The notes: generated by a model not told the origin, from the letters alone. Positions 44,958 through 54,213 are shown, counted from the stretch's first letter. The stretch is DNA of 64,000 bases from JAHEGP01 sp963792875 (GCA_963792875.1 CAWBXV010000009.1:1-64000); one strand, 5' to 3'. Program-made: numbers and translations.

Positions 44958-45812
44958 TCAGACAGCGCGCTGCGGAGCGAGGCCGGCCTGGGGAGCGGAC
45001 CGGGGATGGCTGCGCTGCGGCGCGGTTCTGACGTGGGTGCTGTACAGCGTCAGGCCGGTGAAGGCCAGGCCGCCCAGCAGGTTGCCCAGCACGGTCGGGA
45101 TCTCGTTCCACACGAAGTAGTCGACTATCGAGAAATCACCACCCATGATGAGGGCCGAGGGAAACAGGAACATGTTGACCACCGAGTGTTCGAAGGTCAT
45201 GTAGAAGAACAGCATGATGGGCATCCACATGGCGATGACCTTGCCGCTGACATGGGTGGAGATCATCGCGCCGACCACGCCCATGGACACCATCCAGTTG
45301 CACAGCATGCCGCGCAGAAAGATGGTGAACCAGCCCGCAGCGCCGTACTCGGCGTAGCCCAGGGTGCGCGCCTCGCCGATGCTGGCGATCTTCTGGCCGA
45401 CCGCGTCGGGCTCGATGGAGAAGCCGTAGGTGAACACGAACGCCATCATGAAGGCGACGGTCAGCGCCCCGGCGAAGTTGCCCAGGAACACCAGTCCCCA
45501 GTTGCGCAGGACGCCGCCAAGGGTCACGCCGGGGCGGCGGTCCAGCAGGGCCAGCGGCGCCAGCACGAACACCCCGGTGAGCAGGTCGAAGCCCATCAGG
45601 TAGAGCATGGAGAAGCCGACGGGGAAGAGGATCGCGCCGATCAGTGGGTTGCCGGTGTTGACGGTGATGGTGATGGCGAAGGCGGCGGCCAGCGCGAGGA
45701 TCGCACCGGCCATATACGCTCGGATCAGGGTGTCGCGGGTGGACATGTAGATCTTGGATTCGCCGGCATCCACCATCTTTGTCACGAACTCGGACGGGAC
45801 CAGATAAGCCAT
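44958..45812 (-). CDS. FNT-family anion channel (formate/nitrite type)
   Basis: 284 residues and six membrane segments. MAYLVPSEFVTKMVDAGESK, GAILALAAAFAITITVNTGN, FPVGFSMLYLMGFDLLTGVF, LLDRRPGVTLGGVLRNWGLV, LRGMLCNWMVSMGVVGAM and VVNMFLFPSALIMGGDFSIV are the blocks of formate/nitrite transporters (FocA/NirC). The pentamer conducts small monovalent anions. With cyanase in the same gene run, cyanate or nitrite is a plausible cargo, not shown. First gene of the leftward cluster, 60 bases before the kinase/phosphatase. Confidence 0.92.
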   Translation of the reverse strand: MAYLVPSEFVTKMVDAGESKIYMSTRDTLIRAYMAGAILALAAAFAITITVNTGNPLIGAILFPVGFSMLYLMGFDLLTGVFVLAPLALLDRRPGVTLGGVLRNWGLVFLGNFAGALTVAFMMAFVFTYGFSIEPDAVGQKIASIGEARTLGYAEYGAAGWFTIFLRGMLCNWMVSMGVVGAMISTHVSGKVIAMWMPIMLFFYMTFEHSVVNMFLFPSALIMGGDFSIVDYFVWNEIPTVLGNLLGGLAFTGLTLYSTHVRTAPQRSHPRSAPQAGLAPQRAV

Positions 45813-46252
45813 ATCAATACTCCATTAACCAATGCTTGCTGAGGGGAGAACTGCAGTTGAGGCACGCCGACCGGAGGTCAGTCCCGACGGCCGCCCGACC
45901 AGGATGTAGCGGCGGGATCCCTCCCAGGCCGCGATCGCGCAGGGTTCGCGCTCGCCAGGGCCGCTTCGGCATCATTGCCTCGTCCACAGCATGCATTAAG
46001 CAATTGCCGTGCCAACAGCTCGGCAGCCGCAGAATGGCCCTGCGGCGGCGCCGGCGTGGCGGCGGCCGGGGCACAACGCCCGCCGGCGCAGCACCGGGCA
46101 GCGGGCGGCAGGCACCAACCCGGTGCACTCGCTGCACCCGATGGGGCGGCCGGGACCGCGGAAGGTTTCGAGGCCGCCGCCCGCGACGTCCGCGCCGGGG
46201 TGGCCGCAGGCCAGGGCCCAATGGCGCAGCGGAGGCAGCGCCGCCGGGGCGC
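45813..46252. other. 440-base gap before FNT gene
   Basis: Lies between the PhoH stop and the FNT start, both leftward. The first part (45813-45900) must hold the FNT cluster promoter. The remainder is very GC-rich and has only featureless short frames. I see no RNA gene, no repeat and no clear terminator. Confidence 0.4.
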
Positions 46253-47722
46253 CTAGAGGTTTTCCTCCGCAAACGCCGCCAGTCGGCTGCGCTCGATGCC
46301 GTTCACATGGATGATGCCGGCGTGGGGAAAGTGCTTGAAGCCCTCCACCAGGCTGGTCAAACCGGAGGTGAGCGGCGTGATGTAGTGATTGTCGATCTGC
46401 GCGAGGTTGCCCAGCACGATGATCCTGGAGTTCGCGCCGATGCGCGTGATGATCGATTTCAACTGGAAGCGGGTGAGCCCCTGGGCCTCGTCGAGTATCA
46501 CCAGCGCATTATTGAAGGAGCGCCCCCGCATGAAGTTCAGCGACTTGAAGCGGATGTTAGCCTTCTCCTTGACGTAGGCGATGCTGCCGAAAGGCGACTC
46601 GTCGCTGCCGTGCAGTATCTCGAGATTGTCATCGAAAGCGGCCAGCCAGGGCGCCATCTTCTCCTCCTCCGTGCCGGGCAGAAAGCCGATGTCTTCCGCG
46701 ATCGGCGGCGTGGAGCGGCAGACGATGAGTTTGTTGTAGCGATGATCCTCCAGGATCGCGTGCAGGCCGTAGGCGAGCGCCAGCAGGGTCTTGCCCGAAC
46801 CCGCGGGTCCGCTCATCACCGTGATGTCGATGTCGTCGTGGCACAACAGGTGCAGCGCCATGGCCTGCTCGATATTCCTCGGCCGCAGGCCCCACACCAC
46901 CCGGTTCATCAGGCCATCATGGCTGAGCTCTGCCACCATCAGTTCGGTGTCACCGACCTGCCGCACGAAGCCGATGAAGCCCTCGTCGTCCAGAATGAAC
47001 ATGTTCACGTAGGCCTCCGGCAGCGCCGACCTGGGCAGGCGATGGGTCGCTCCGGCCGCTGAGCCCTGGGTCTGCACGGTCGGTACCCGATCCCAGAAGC
47101 TGCCGGCGACGCGCTGGTAGCCCCGCGCCAGCAGCGCGATATCTTCCAGCACCCGGTCCCGGCGGTAGTCCTCTACCAGCTTCAGGCCCGAGCCCTTGGC
47201 CTTCAGCCGCATATTGATGTCCTTGGTCACCAGGCAGACCTGGTGGTCGGGATGGCGCTGCTGCAGCGCCAGCGCGACAGAGATGATGCGATTGTCGTTG
47301 GCCTGTGCGCCACTGGTCGACAGAAAGGGGATGGCGTGGTCATCCAGCAGGCGCTGGTCCTGAAAAATGCTCAAAGTGCCGGGGGCGCCGGAAGCGGCAC
47401 TGTGCGGTATGGGCACGCCGTCCTGAATGGCAGCGGGGCTGGCGTCGACCAGCAAGCGCTCGAGCGCCTGGATGGCGATGCGCGCCTCCCGGCTCACCGC
47501 CTTGTCCGGGCGGTCCTTGATGTGGTCCAGTTCCTCCAGCACCGTCATGGGGATGACCACGCGATGCTCCTTGAAGGCGTAGCTGGCCATGGGATCATGG
47601 AGCAGGACGTTGGTGTCGAGGATATAGATCCTCCGGGCAGCTATCTCCTGGGACGGTGAGGTCGGCTCAGCCAGGGGCGAGCAGGCGTGAACCGCGAACG
47701 CGGCATCATTCGTCGAGCGCAT
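46253..47722 (-). CDS. PIN-PhoH family ATPase (YlaK type)
   Basis: 489 residues from ATG 47722, chosen for AAAGG eight bases before it; longer frames upstream lack a site. N-terminal PIN nuclease domain (about 28-170): RIYILDTNVLLHDPMASYAF, TVLEELDHIKD, and ANDNRIISVALAL with acidic residues. C-terminal PhoH ATPase (about 245-485): Walker A MSGPAGSGKTLLALAYGLHA, Walker B NALVILDEAQGLT and LGNLAQIDNHYITP. PIN plus PhoH suggests RNA unwinding and cutting. Monocistronic with its own promoter upstream. Confidence 0.93.
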   Translation of the reverse strand: MRSTNDAAFAVHACSPLAEPTSPSQEIAARRIYILDTNVLLHDPMASYAFKEHRVVIPMTVLEELDHIKDRPDKAVSREARIAIQALERLLVDASPAAIQDGVPIPHSAASGAPGTLSIFQDQRLLDDHAIPFLSTSGAQANDNRIISVALALQQRHPDHQVCLVTKDINMRLKAKGSGLKLVEDYRRDRVLEDIALLARGYQRVAGSFWDRVPTVQTQGSAAGATHRLPRSALPEAYVNMFILDDEGFIGFVRQVGDTELMVAELSHDGLMNRVVWGLRPRNIEQAMALHLLCHDDIDITVMSGPAGSGKTLLALAYGLHAILEDHRYNKLIVCRSTPPIAEDIGFLPGTEEEKMAPWLAAFDDNLEILHGSDESPFGSIAYVKEKANIRFKSLNFMRGRSFNNALVILDEAQGLTRFQLKSIITRIGANSRIIVLGNLAQIDNHYITPLTSGLTSLVEGFKHFPHAGIIHVNGIERSRLAAFAEENL

Positions 47723-48108
47723 GGGCGTTACCTTTCGAGGGAGGGACATCGAAGCGCGAGGACCGCGCCCTGGGGATGAAAGCCACTTCGGTTGCTGTGA
47801 GCTGGGCCATGGGACCTGGGCACCAATACGACATTGAACCGCGTATCTCTGACTATGTGCATCAATCCGCAAACTGTCAAACTGTCACTCCAGGCCGGGG
47901 CAGCCATCGCGCCGGTCCGCGGTGGCTGCCCGCAACGTCATGGGTGCATTAGAGTTTGCGCCGATGACGGTTTGATGACACCGCCGCGCGGCCGGCCGTC
48001 GGGCTGGCCCCTGCGGCGGCAGGCCGGCCCGACCGCCACCGCGGCAGATTGCTTTACAATGCCCCAAGGACCACCCGCACGACCGGCCAGGACCACAGGA
48101 GGTGTACT
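47723..48108. other. 386-base gap between PhoH and pcm genes
   Basis: Holds the divergent promoters of phoH-like and pcm genes. Apart from the promoter listed at 47852-47880 there is a tandem CTGTCA(AA)CTGTCA motif at 47874-47886 and no credible gene. The pcm-side half (47950-48090) is GC-rich. Confidence 0.4.
47852..47880 (-). promoter_or_regulatory. Predicted promoter of the PhoH-family gene
   Basis: On the leftward strand TTGACA (47875-47880) is followed after 17 bases by CATAGT (47852-47857). The -35 box is perfect and the -10 box weak. A 5' leader of about 120 bases would precede the start codon. Confidence 0.55.
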
Positions 48109-48840
48109 ATGCGAAAACCCGGTCACCACCGTCACTGCCGGCGCGCGCTGGCCAGACTCATGCTGCTGCCGCTGCTGGCCGCTGCCGCCACGCTCCCGGC
48201 AACGCCCTCCGCGACCGACGCCGCCCGGGAGCGCATGGTGGCGCAGCAGATCAAGGCCCGCGGGATCACCGACCCCCGGGTGCTGGCGGCCATGGACGCG
48301 GTGCCGCGCCACCGCTTCGTGCCGCCCGCCTACCAGGCGCGCGCCTACGACGACACGCCCCTGCCCATCGGCCACGGCCAGACCATCTCGCAGCCCTATA
48401 TCGTCGCCCTGATGACCGCGCAGCTCGCCCTCGAGAGGCCCATGAAAGTGCTCGAGATCGGCACCGGCTCGGGCTATCAGGCGGCCGTGCTGGCCCACAT
48501 CGTCGACGCGGTCTATACCATCGAAATCGTCCCGGCGCTGGCCGAGCAGGCGCAGCAGCGGATGACGGCGATGGGCTACGACCAGGTCGCCGTGCGCCAC
48601 GCCGACGGCTACGCCGGCTGGCCGGAGCAGGCGCCCTTCGACGCCATCATCGTCACCGCGGCGGCGGCCTATGTGCCGCCCCCCCTGCTGCAGCAGCTGG
48701 CCCCTGGCGGGCGCATGATCATACCGGTGGGCTCGCCCTTCGGCGTCCAGCGGCTGATGCTGCTGCAGAAGGCCGCCGACGGCGCCGTGCGCAGCCGCGA
48801 CCTGATGCCGGTGCGCTTCGTGCCCTTCACGCGGCAATGA
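48109..48840 (+). CDS. pcm: Exported protein-L-isoaspartate O-methyltransferase
   Basis: 243 residues from ATG 48109 behind AGGAGGT. Residues 1-35 (basic start, then LARLMLLPLLAAAATLPATP) look like a signal peptide, so this PIMT would be periplasmic, unlike the usual cytoplasmic Pcm. The enzyme core is complete: ARERMVAQQIKARGITDPRV, AMDAVPRHRFVPPAYQARAY, LPIGHGQTISQPYIVALMTA, SAM site VLEIGTGSGYQAAVLAHI and GGRMIIPVGSPFGVQRLML. It methylates isoaspartyl residues in damaged proteins. SAM is not known in the periplasm, so cytoplasmic retention or an alternative role must be weighed. Its TGA overlaps the next ATG. Confidence 0.85.
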   Translation: MRKPGHHRHCRRALARLMLLPLLAAAATLPATPSATDAARERMVAQQIKARGITDPRVLAAMDAVPRHRFVPPAYQARAYDDTPLPIGHGQTISQPYIVALMTAQLALERPMKVLEIGTGSGYQAAVLAHIVDAVYTIEIVPALAEQAQQRMTAMGYDQVAVRHADGYAGWPEQAPFDAIIVTAAAAYVPPPLLQQLAPGGRMIIPVGSPFGVQRLMLLQKAADGAVRSRDLMPVRFVPFTRQ

Positions 48841-51269
48841 AGCGCGACTACCGCGCACTGTACCTGGTATCGCTGGCGATCATCGGCTTCCAGATCGCCC
48901 TCATGCAGGTGTTGTCGCTGGCGCAGTGGCCGCACTTCGCCACTGTGGTGATCTCCGTCGCGCTGCTGGGCTTCGGCTGCAGCGGCACCCTGCTGGCGGT
49001 AGCGCGCCCATGGATGCTGGCACACCGCCGGCGGCTCCTGCCCGGGCTGCTGCTGGCCTGCGCCGCGACCATGACGGCGGCGCTGCCATTGACGCACGTG
49101 CTGTTTGGCGGCTTCGACGTCTATCTGCTGCCGGTCGACGGCCGGCAGTTCTGGCTGCTGCTGGCCACCCAGCTGACGATGTCGGTACCGATGCTGTGCG
49201 GCGCGCTGGCCATCGGCCTGCTGTTCATCAGCCGGACCGAGCGCATCGGCTCACTGTATTTCGCCAACCTGTTCGGCTCGGCCTGCGGCGGCATCGTCGC
49301 CCTGGCGCTGCTGCAGTGGCTGCCGCCAAGCCGGGTGCCGGGCCTCTTTGCGCTGCTGCCGCTGCTGGCGGCATTGCCGCGCGGGCGCCGGACACCGCCT
49401 GCCGCCTGGCTCGCGGTGGCGGCAGCCGTGGGGGCCGGCATCGCCTGGCCGCCCGCTCCCAGCCTGTCGCCGTACAAGCCGATCAGCTATGCGCTGTCGC
49501 TGCCCGGCGCCCGCATCAGCGCACAGCAGCCCAGCGCCTATGGCCTGCTGCAGCGGGTCGAGGCCCCGGCGCTGCGCTATGCGCCGGAGCTCAGCCTGGC
49601 CTTTGCCGGGGAGGTCCCGCCCCAGCCCATGATCTATGCCAACGGGGACCTGCTGGGACCGGCGCCAGGCGCGGCCTTCGACGACGCCGCCCGGCTGCTC
49701 GACGCCAGCCCGCGCGCGCTGCCCTGGGCCATCGCCCTGCCCGCGCGCGTGCTCATCGCCGACGCCGGCAGCGGCGTCGAGGCCCGCTACGCCCGCCTGC
49801 GGGGCGCCAGCACGGTAGTGGCGCTGCAGCGCCACCGCGACCTGCCCGCGTTCATCGCTGCGCCCGGGCGCACCGACCCGGGCATCTCGTGGCCGGCAGC
49901 GGACGCCCGCACGGTGCTCGCACAAGGCGACCGCTTCGACCTGATCCTGCTGCCGACCATCGGCACGCGCGGCGGCGATGCCGGTCTCGGCGCGCTGGCA
50001 CAGGACTATCTGCTGACGACCGAGGGCATGGGCGCCATGTGGCAACGCCTGAGCGCAGGGGGCATGCTGAGCATCGGCTGCTGGATCGACGAACCGCCGC
50101 GCTATCCGCTGCGGCTGGCGGCGACGCTGGCCACCCTGCTGGAGGCGGCGGGCGTGGACCAGCCGGCGGCGCACCTGGCGGCCGTGCGCAGCTGGGCCAG
50201 CATCACCTTTGTGGTCACGCGCGAGCCCCTGGACGCGGCCGCGATCGGCGCCGTCCGCGGCTTTGCCCGCGACCTGCAGCTCGACCCCGCCCTGCTGCCC
50301 GGCCTGCGCCCGGAGGAGCGCGAGCACTTCCACGCGCTGGGCGACGCCCCCCTGCTCGCGCTGCTGGATACCATCGTGCGCGGCGACCGGCAGGCCCTGA
50401 CCGCGGCGTATCCGTTCCGCCTGCAAGCGGCCACCGACGACCGCCCGTTCTTCTCGCAATTCCTGCGCTGGCGCTCCCTCGGGCAGCTGGCGCCATTGAT
50501 CGAGCAGCGCCAGCTGCCGGCCGTGGCGCTGGGCTACCTCCTGATCGCGCTGAGCCTGCTGCAGCTGCTGGCCGCCTCCACCCTGCTGATCGCCGGCCCG
50601 CTGGTCTGGGCCGCGGCGCGCCGACAGCTGGGGACCACCCGCGCGCTGCCGCCACGGCGCGGCGGCCTCGCCTGCGCGCTCTACTTCGGCTGCCTTGGGC
50701 TGGGCTTCATGTGCTTCGAGATCGCGCTGCTGCACCACCTCGCCTTCTACCTGGGCGAGCCGGTGTTTGCCGCCGCCGCCGCCATCGGCCTGATGCTGTT
50801 GTTCGCCGGCATCGGCAGCTACCTGACGGGCCGTGAGCCCACGCCCATGCCGGGACCGCGGCGCGCCGCGCTGGCCGTCGCCTGCCTGATCGCGCTGCTG
50901 GCGGGACTGCTGCCGGCGACCACCCAGGCGACCGCGGCACTCGGGCTGGCGGCCAAGCTGACCCTGGCGGTGGCGCTCATCGCTCCCGCCGCGCTGCTCA
51001 TGGGCGCGCCCTTCCCCACGGCGCTGCGCCAACTGTCGCGGACGCGGCCCGACCTGCTGCCCTGGGCCTGGGGCATCAACGGCTACCTGTCGGTGCTGGC
51101 GACGCCACTGGCGACGCTGATCGCCCTCGAGGCCGGCTTCTCCCGCGTCATGCTGCTGGCGGCGCTCAGCTACGCGCTGGCCGCGCTGGCGGCGGGGCGG
51201 CTGCCCGGCGACGGCCTCGCCACGGCACCGCGCTTAGACGGCGAGCGCCCGCCGCAGCATGGCCTGTAG
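48837..51269 (+). CDS. Polytopic membrane protein with spermidine-synthase-like domain
   Basis: 810 residues. ATG 48837 overlaps the pcm stop (ATGA). An N-terminal bundle of about six membrane segments (YLVSLAIIGFQIALMQVLSL; SLYFANLFGSACGGIVALAL) is followed by a soluble region (about 220-570) resembling the Rossmann-type spermidine synthase/methyltransferase fold: RVLIADAGSGVEARYARLRG and RFDLILLPTIGTRGGDAGLG. A second bundle follows (about 575-790; LGFMCFEIALLHHLAFYLGE; WAWGINGYLSVLATPLATLI). Proteins like this are annotated as spermine/spermidine synthase-like and their reaction is unknown. Coupling to a PIMT gene suggests a shared SAM-related job, an inference. Confidence 0.75.
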   Translation: MKRDYRALYLVSLAIIGFQIALMQVLSLAQWPHFATVVISVALLGFGCSGTLLAVARPWMLAHRRRLLPGLLLACAATMTAALPLTHVLFGGFDVYLLPVDGRQFWLLLATQLTMSVPMLCGALAIGLLFISRTERIGSLYFANLFGSACGGIVALALLQWLPPSRVPGLFALLPLLAALPRGRRTPPAAWLAVAAAVGAGIAWPPAPSLSPYKPISYALSLPGARISAQQPSAYGLLQRVEAPALRYAPELSLAFAGEVPPQPMIYANGDLLGPAPGAAFDDAARLLDASPRALPWAIALPARVLIADAGSGVEARYARLRGASTVVALQRHRDLPAFIAAPGRTDPGISWPAADARTVLAQGDRFDLILLPTIGTRGGDAGLGALAQDYLLTTEGMGAMWQRLSAGGMLSIGCWIDEPPRYPLRLAATLATLLEAAGVDQPAAHLAAVRSWASITFVVTREPLDAAAIGAVRGFARDLQLDPALLPGLRPEEREHFHALGDAPLLALLDTIVRGDRQALTAAYPFRLQAATDDRPFFSQFLRWRSLGQLAPLIEQRQLPAVALGYLLIALSLLQLLAASTLLIAGPLVWAAARRQLGTTRALPPRRGGLACALYFGCLGLGFMCFEIALLHHLAFYLGEPVFAAAAAIGLMLLFAGIGSYLTGREPTPMPGPRRAALAVACLIALLAGLLPATTQATAALGLAAKLTLAVALIAPAALLMGAPFPTALRQLSRTRPDLLPWAWGINGYLSVLATPLATLIALEAGFSRVMLLAALSYALAALAAGRLPGDGLATAPRLDGERPPQHGL

Positions 51270-52250
51270 CTGCGGCCAGGCGCGCTGATCGCACAGATTG
51301 AGCGCCGGCAGCCCGGTGAGCTCACGCACCAGGTCGATGCCGGCGCTGGTGTTGGCCGCGCCGCCGGCGACCAGGTCCGGCTTGCGGGCAAAGGCCGTCT
51401 GCACGCCGAGCACCGCGTAAGGGTCCTGCGCGCACAGCAGCTGAAAGCGGATGCGCCCGTCGAGCATGGCCATGGCGGTCTTGCCGTTGTAGGGTTCCAG
51501 CGGCGAGGCCCCGGCCTCGGCCACGATCACGTCGGGCGCCGCCGCGGCGACCCGCGCCAGCAGATAGCGCAGCGCGGCGCGGTATTCCACCGCGCTGCAG
51601 ACCGTCGAGGGCAGGCCGGCGTCGACAAAGTCGAACACCGCCGCCGCGCCGGCGTCGCCAAAGCTGAGCACGTCGCGATAGCGTGCGGCGCCGGTGAGCT
51701 TGACACCCACCACGCGCAGGCCAAGCCCGGTCAGCAGGTGCACGATGACGCGCCCCGACAGGGTCTTGCCCGCCGACATGGAGGTGCCCACCACCAGCAC
51801 CACCGGCGCCGGCACGCTGCCCTCGGGCGCGACCGGCGCCGGACCCAGGCTGCCCGGCATGGTGAGTCTGGCACCGTCGCGCAGGGCGTGGCCCTGGTAT
51901 TGCAGGCGCATCAGCGGCCGCAGAAACGGCGACTTGGACGTCAGCTTTCCGAACAGACCCGCCGGGGTCAGGGCCTCGAACTCGTCGCCGTCGATGGCCT
52001 CCCAGGAGCCCACCGCCTCCAGCGTGGCGGCGCGGTGACCCAGCGCGCCGATCACCAGGTCGCCCTCCATCACCTCCATCAGGCGGCCACAGGCCAGCTC
52101 GATGCCGTGCAGGCGGCCGCGCGTGTCGATGACCCGGCCGCCGACGTAGTCGCCGGTGCGCCACTCGCCGCGCGGGCGCGGCGCGAGCTCGAACGGCCGC
52201 GTCGGCAGATCGGCGATGCGCGTCAGCGAGCCTAACACGGGGCGGGTCAT
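51234..52250 (-). CDS. DUF1611 P-loop protein
   Basis: 338 residues from ATG 52250. The N-terminal third (TGDYVGGRVIDTRGRLHGIE, GDLVIGALGHRAATLEAVGS) matches the DUF1611 N-domain; the C-terminal part has a P-loop VVLVVGTSMSAGKTLSGRVI, then GVKLTGAARYRDVLSFGDAG, and a Walker-B-like DVIVAEAGASPLEPYNGKTA. Known or predicted members act on N-acyl amino acids or dipeptide derivatives, often next to M20 peptidases or epimerases, as here. ATGA overlap with the M20 gene means coupled translation. The 3' end overlaps the spermidine-synthase-like gene by 36 bases on the opposite strand. Confidence 0.85.
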   Translation of the reverse strand: MTRPVLGSLTRIADLPTRPFELAPRPRGEWRTGDYVGGRVIDTRGRLHGIELACGRLMEVMEGDLVIGALGHRAATLEAVGSWEAIDGDEFEALTPAGLFGKLTSKSPFLRPLMRLQYQGHALRDGARLTMPGSLGPAPVAPEGSVPAPVVLVVGTSMSAGKTLSGRVIVHLLTGLGLRVVGVKLTGAARYRDVLSFGDAGAAAVFDFVDAGLPSTVCSAVEYRAALRYLLARVAAAAPDVIVAEAGASPLEPYNGKTAMAMLDGRIRFQLLCAQDPYAVLGVQTAFARKPDLVAGGAANTSAGIDLVRELTGLPALNLCDQRAWPQLQAMLRRALAV

Positions 52251-53428
52251 GGCGGCGGCTCCGGCGCGCCGTGGGCGTCGAGCGGCGGCGCCAGCAGCAG
52301 CAGCGTCAACAGCGCGCAGCGCTGGGGCAGCTGGCTGATCTCGATGTACTCGTGGGCCGCATGGGCGCCGTCCCCCACCGCGCCCAGCCCGTCCAGCGTC
52401 GCCGTATACAGGCTGGTGGTGTTGCCGTCCGAGCCGCCGCCGGCGGTGGCCTCCTCGAGTTCCATGCCGAGCTCGGCCGCGCACTGGCGGGCGAGCGCCC
52501 ACAGCCGGCGGTTGGCGGGGGTGCGCTCCATGGGCGGCCGCCCGATGCCGCCCTCGACGGCGAGACTGACGCCGGGGGTGCGCGCCCCGAGCGCGCGGAT
52601 CGCCTGCTCGATGCGGCGGGCGTCGTCAGCGGTCTCGACGCGCACGTCGACGATGGCGCGGCTCACCGGCGCCACCACGTTGGCCCGCACCCCGCCGTCG
52701 ATGACGCCGACGTTGACCGAGACGCCGCGCTCGGGCTCGTTGAGCGTGAACAGCGCCTGGATGACGTGCGACAGCTCGAGGATGGCGCTGGCGCCGGCGC
52801 CCGGGTCCAGTCCGGCGTGGGCGGCCTTGCCGTGCACGGTGACGGTGAAGCGGCCGACGCCCTTGCGCGCGGTCTTGAGCCTGCCGGCCACGCCCAGCGA
52901 GGGCTCCAGCACGAAGCAGCGCTCGACCCGCTGCGCCAGCGCCCGCACGTAACGCGTGGACTCGCGGCTGCCGACCTCCTCGTCGGAGTTGACCAGGCAC
53001 AGGGGGGTGACCTCGGGCGCCGCGCCCAGGGCCCGCAGCGCATCGAGCGCGAACAGCATCGCCACCAGGCCCGCCTTCATGTCGTAGACGCCGGGTCCGC
53101 GCAGGTGGTCGCCGCTGCGCTCCAGCGGCATCTGCGCCAGCGTGCCCAGCGGCCACACGGTGTCGCAGTGGCCCAGCAGCAGCTGCGCCGGCCGCCGCCG
53201 GGGCCGGCCCAACGGCGCCGCGTAGAGGTGCCCGCCACAGTTGCGCCCGGGCAGCAGGCGGGCCCGGTAGCCGCGGCGCTCGAACTCCTCGCGCAGTCGC
53301 AGGCGCAGCGGCTGCTGGCTGGCGGGGTCGCTGGAGGGAGTCTCCATGGTCACCAGATCCTCGAGCAGGCGCAGCATGTCCGGCTGCACCCGCTGCAGAT
53401 GTTCCAGCACGCGCTCGGCCCGGCTCAT
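52247..53428 (-). CDS. M20-family metallopeptidase
   Basis: 393 residues. Zinc ligands and catalytic residues lie in LLLGHCDTVWPLGTLAQMPL (His, Asp), GPGVYDMKAGLVAMLFALDA (bridging Asp), LCLVNSDEEVGSRESTRYVR (Glu-Glu) and VLEPSLGVAGRLKTARKG; the lid domain has VHGKAAHAGLDPGAGASAIL. It groups with glutamate carboxypeptidase-like M20 enzymes. Next to DUF1611 it may act on a peptide or N-acyl amino acid. No signal peptide; cytoplasmic. The first base pair of the operon's upstream flavin reductase gene is only three bases away. Confidence 0.9.
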   Translation of the reverse strand: MSRAERVLEHLQRVQPDMLRLLEDLVTMETPSSDPASQQPLRLRLREEFERRGYRARLLPGRNCGGHLYAAPLGRPRRRPAQLLLGHCDTVWPLGTLAQMPLERSGDHLRGPGVYDMKAGLVAMLFALDALRALGAAPEVTPLCLVNSDEEVGSRESTRYVRALAQRVERCFVLEPSLGVAGRLKTARKGVGRFTVTVHGKAAHAGLDPGAGASAILELSHVIQALFTLNEPERGVSVNVGVIDGGVRANVVAPVSRAIVDVRVETADDARRIEQAIRALGARTPGVSLAVEGGIGRPPMERTPANRRLWALARQCAAELGMELEEATAGGGSDGNTTSLYTATLDGLGAVGDGAHAAHEYIEISQLPQRCALLTLLLLAPPLDAHGAPEPPP

Positions 53429-53431
53429 GGG

Positions 53432-54040
53432 CTATCGCTTGAAGCCGGCCGGAAACGGCATGACATTGGTGTCGGCGATCTCGGCAAAGCGCCCCGGGTG
53501 CAGATAGGCCAGCAGCGGCGCGTGCAGCAGCAGATCCTCATCGTCCTGATCGGCGCTGCGCAGCGCGTCCTCGGCGACGCTGGCTGCCACGATGCGGCCG
53601 ATGATGAGGGCGTTGTCGTCGAGATCGTCCACGAAGCGCTCCAGCTCGCACTCCAGAAACAGGTAGCCGTCCTGCAGAAAGGCGCCCTGTACCTGACTGG
53701 CGGCAAAGGTCGGCAGCGCCGCGGCCACCGGCTTGCTGCCGTCGCCACAGCGCGGCGACGCCGCCAGGCTGGCGAGCACGGCCTGCGACGGCCGCACATA
53801 GGTGACGGTGAAGGAGCGCTCCCGCGCGATGTTCTGATAGGTGCGGTGGCGCGGCGTGCACACGAAGCCGAAGTGGTTGCGCCAGCTCAGCGGCATGGCG
53901 AGGTGCTTGGGCGCCAGGTCGTCGCCGCCATCGGGCTCACGGGTGCCGACCACCACCAGCGGGGCGACGGTAAAGAACCGCTCCCAGATCGGCGGGTCGA
54001 GATCGAGCACCGCCGTGCGGTGCGCTGTTGAGTCCGACAT
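53432..54040 (-). CDS. Flavin reductase-like FMN-binding protein
   Basis: 202 residues. VAPLVVVGTREPDGGDDLAP, HFGFVCTPRHRTYQNIARER and FTVTYVRPSQAVLASLAASP form the split-barrel FMN-binding fold of flavin reductase-like (DIM6/NTAB) proteins. LFLECELERFVDDLDDNALI is the end strand. It could supply reduced FMN or reduce a substrate directly. First gene of the leftward set with M20 (3-base gap) and DUF1611, so the three probably act in one pathway, perhaps breakdown of a modified amino-acid compound. Confidence 0.85.
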   Translation of the reverse strand: MSDSTAHRTAVLDLDPPIWERFFTVAPLVVVGTREPDGGDDLAPKHLAMPLSWRNHFGFVCTPRHRTYQNIARERSFTVTYVRPSQAVLASLAASPRCGDGSKPVAAALPTFAASQVQGAFLQDGYLFLECELERFVDDLDDNALIIGRIVAASVAEDALRSADQDDEDLLLHAPLLAYLHPGRFAEIADTNVMPFPAGFKR

Positions 54041-54213
54041 GGGCGCCCTCCTCCCGGTTCATGGCTCCAGCCTAACACCACCCGGGCCGGACGACTATTG
54101 ATCGATATCAAGCGGGCAGACAGCGGGCCGCCCCCCCGAAAATCGATCCATGCATTGCGGCCCGCTACCGCGGTAGTATGACCTGACGGGGCAGAACAGG
54201 GAGGCGCCATACC

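Noticed and set aside
48102..48836. Upstream extension of the spermidine-synthase-like frame through pcm
   Set aside because: It overlaps the whole pcm gene in another frame and has no membrane or domain features; the ATGA-coupled ATG at 48837 fits.
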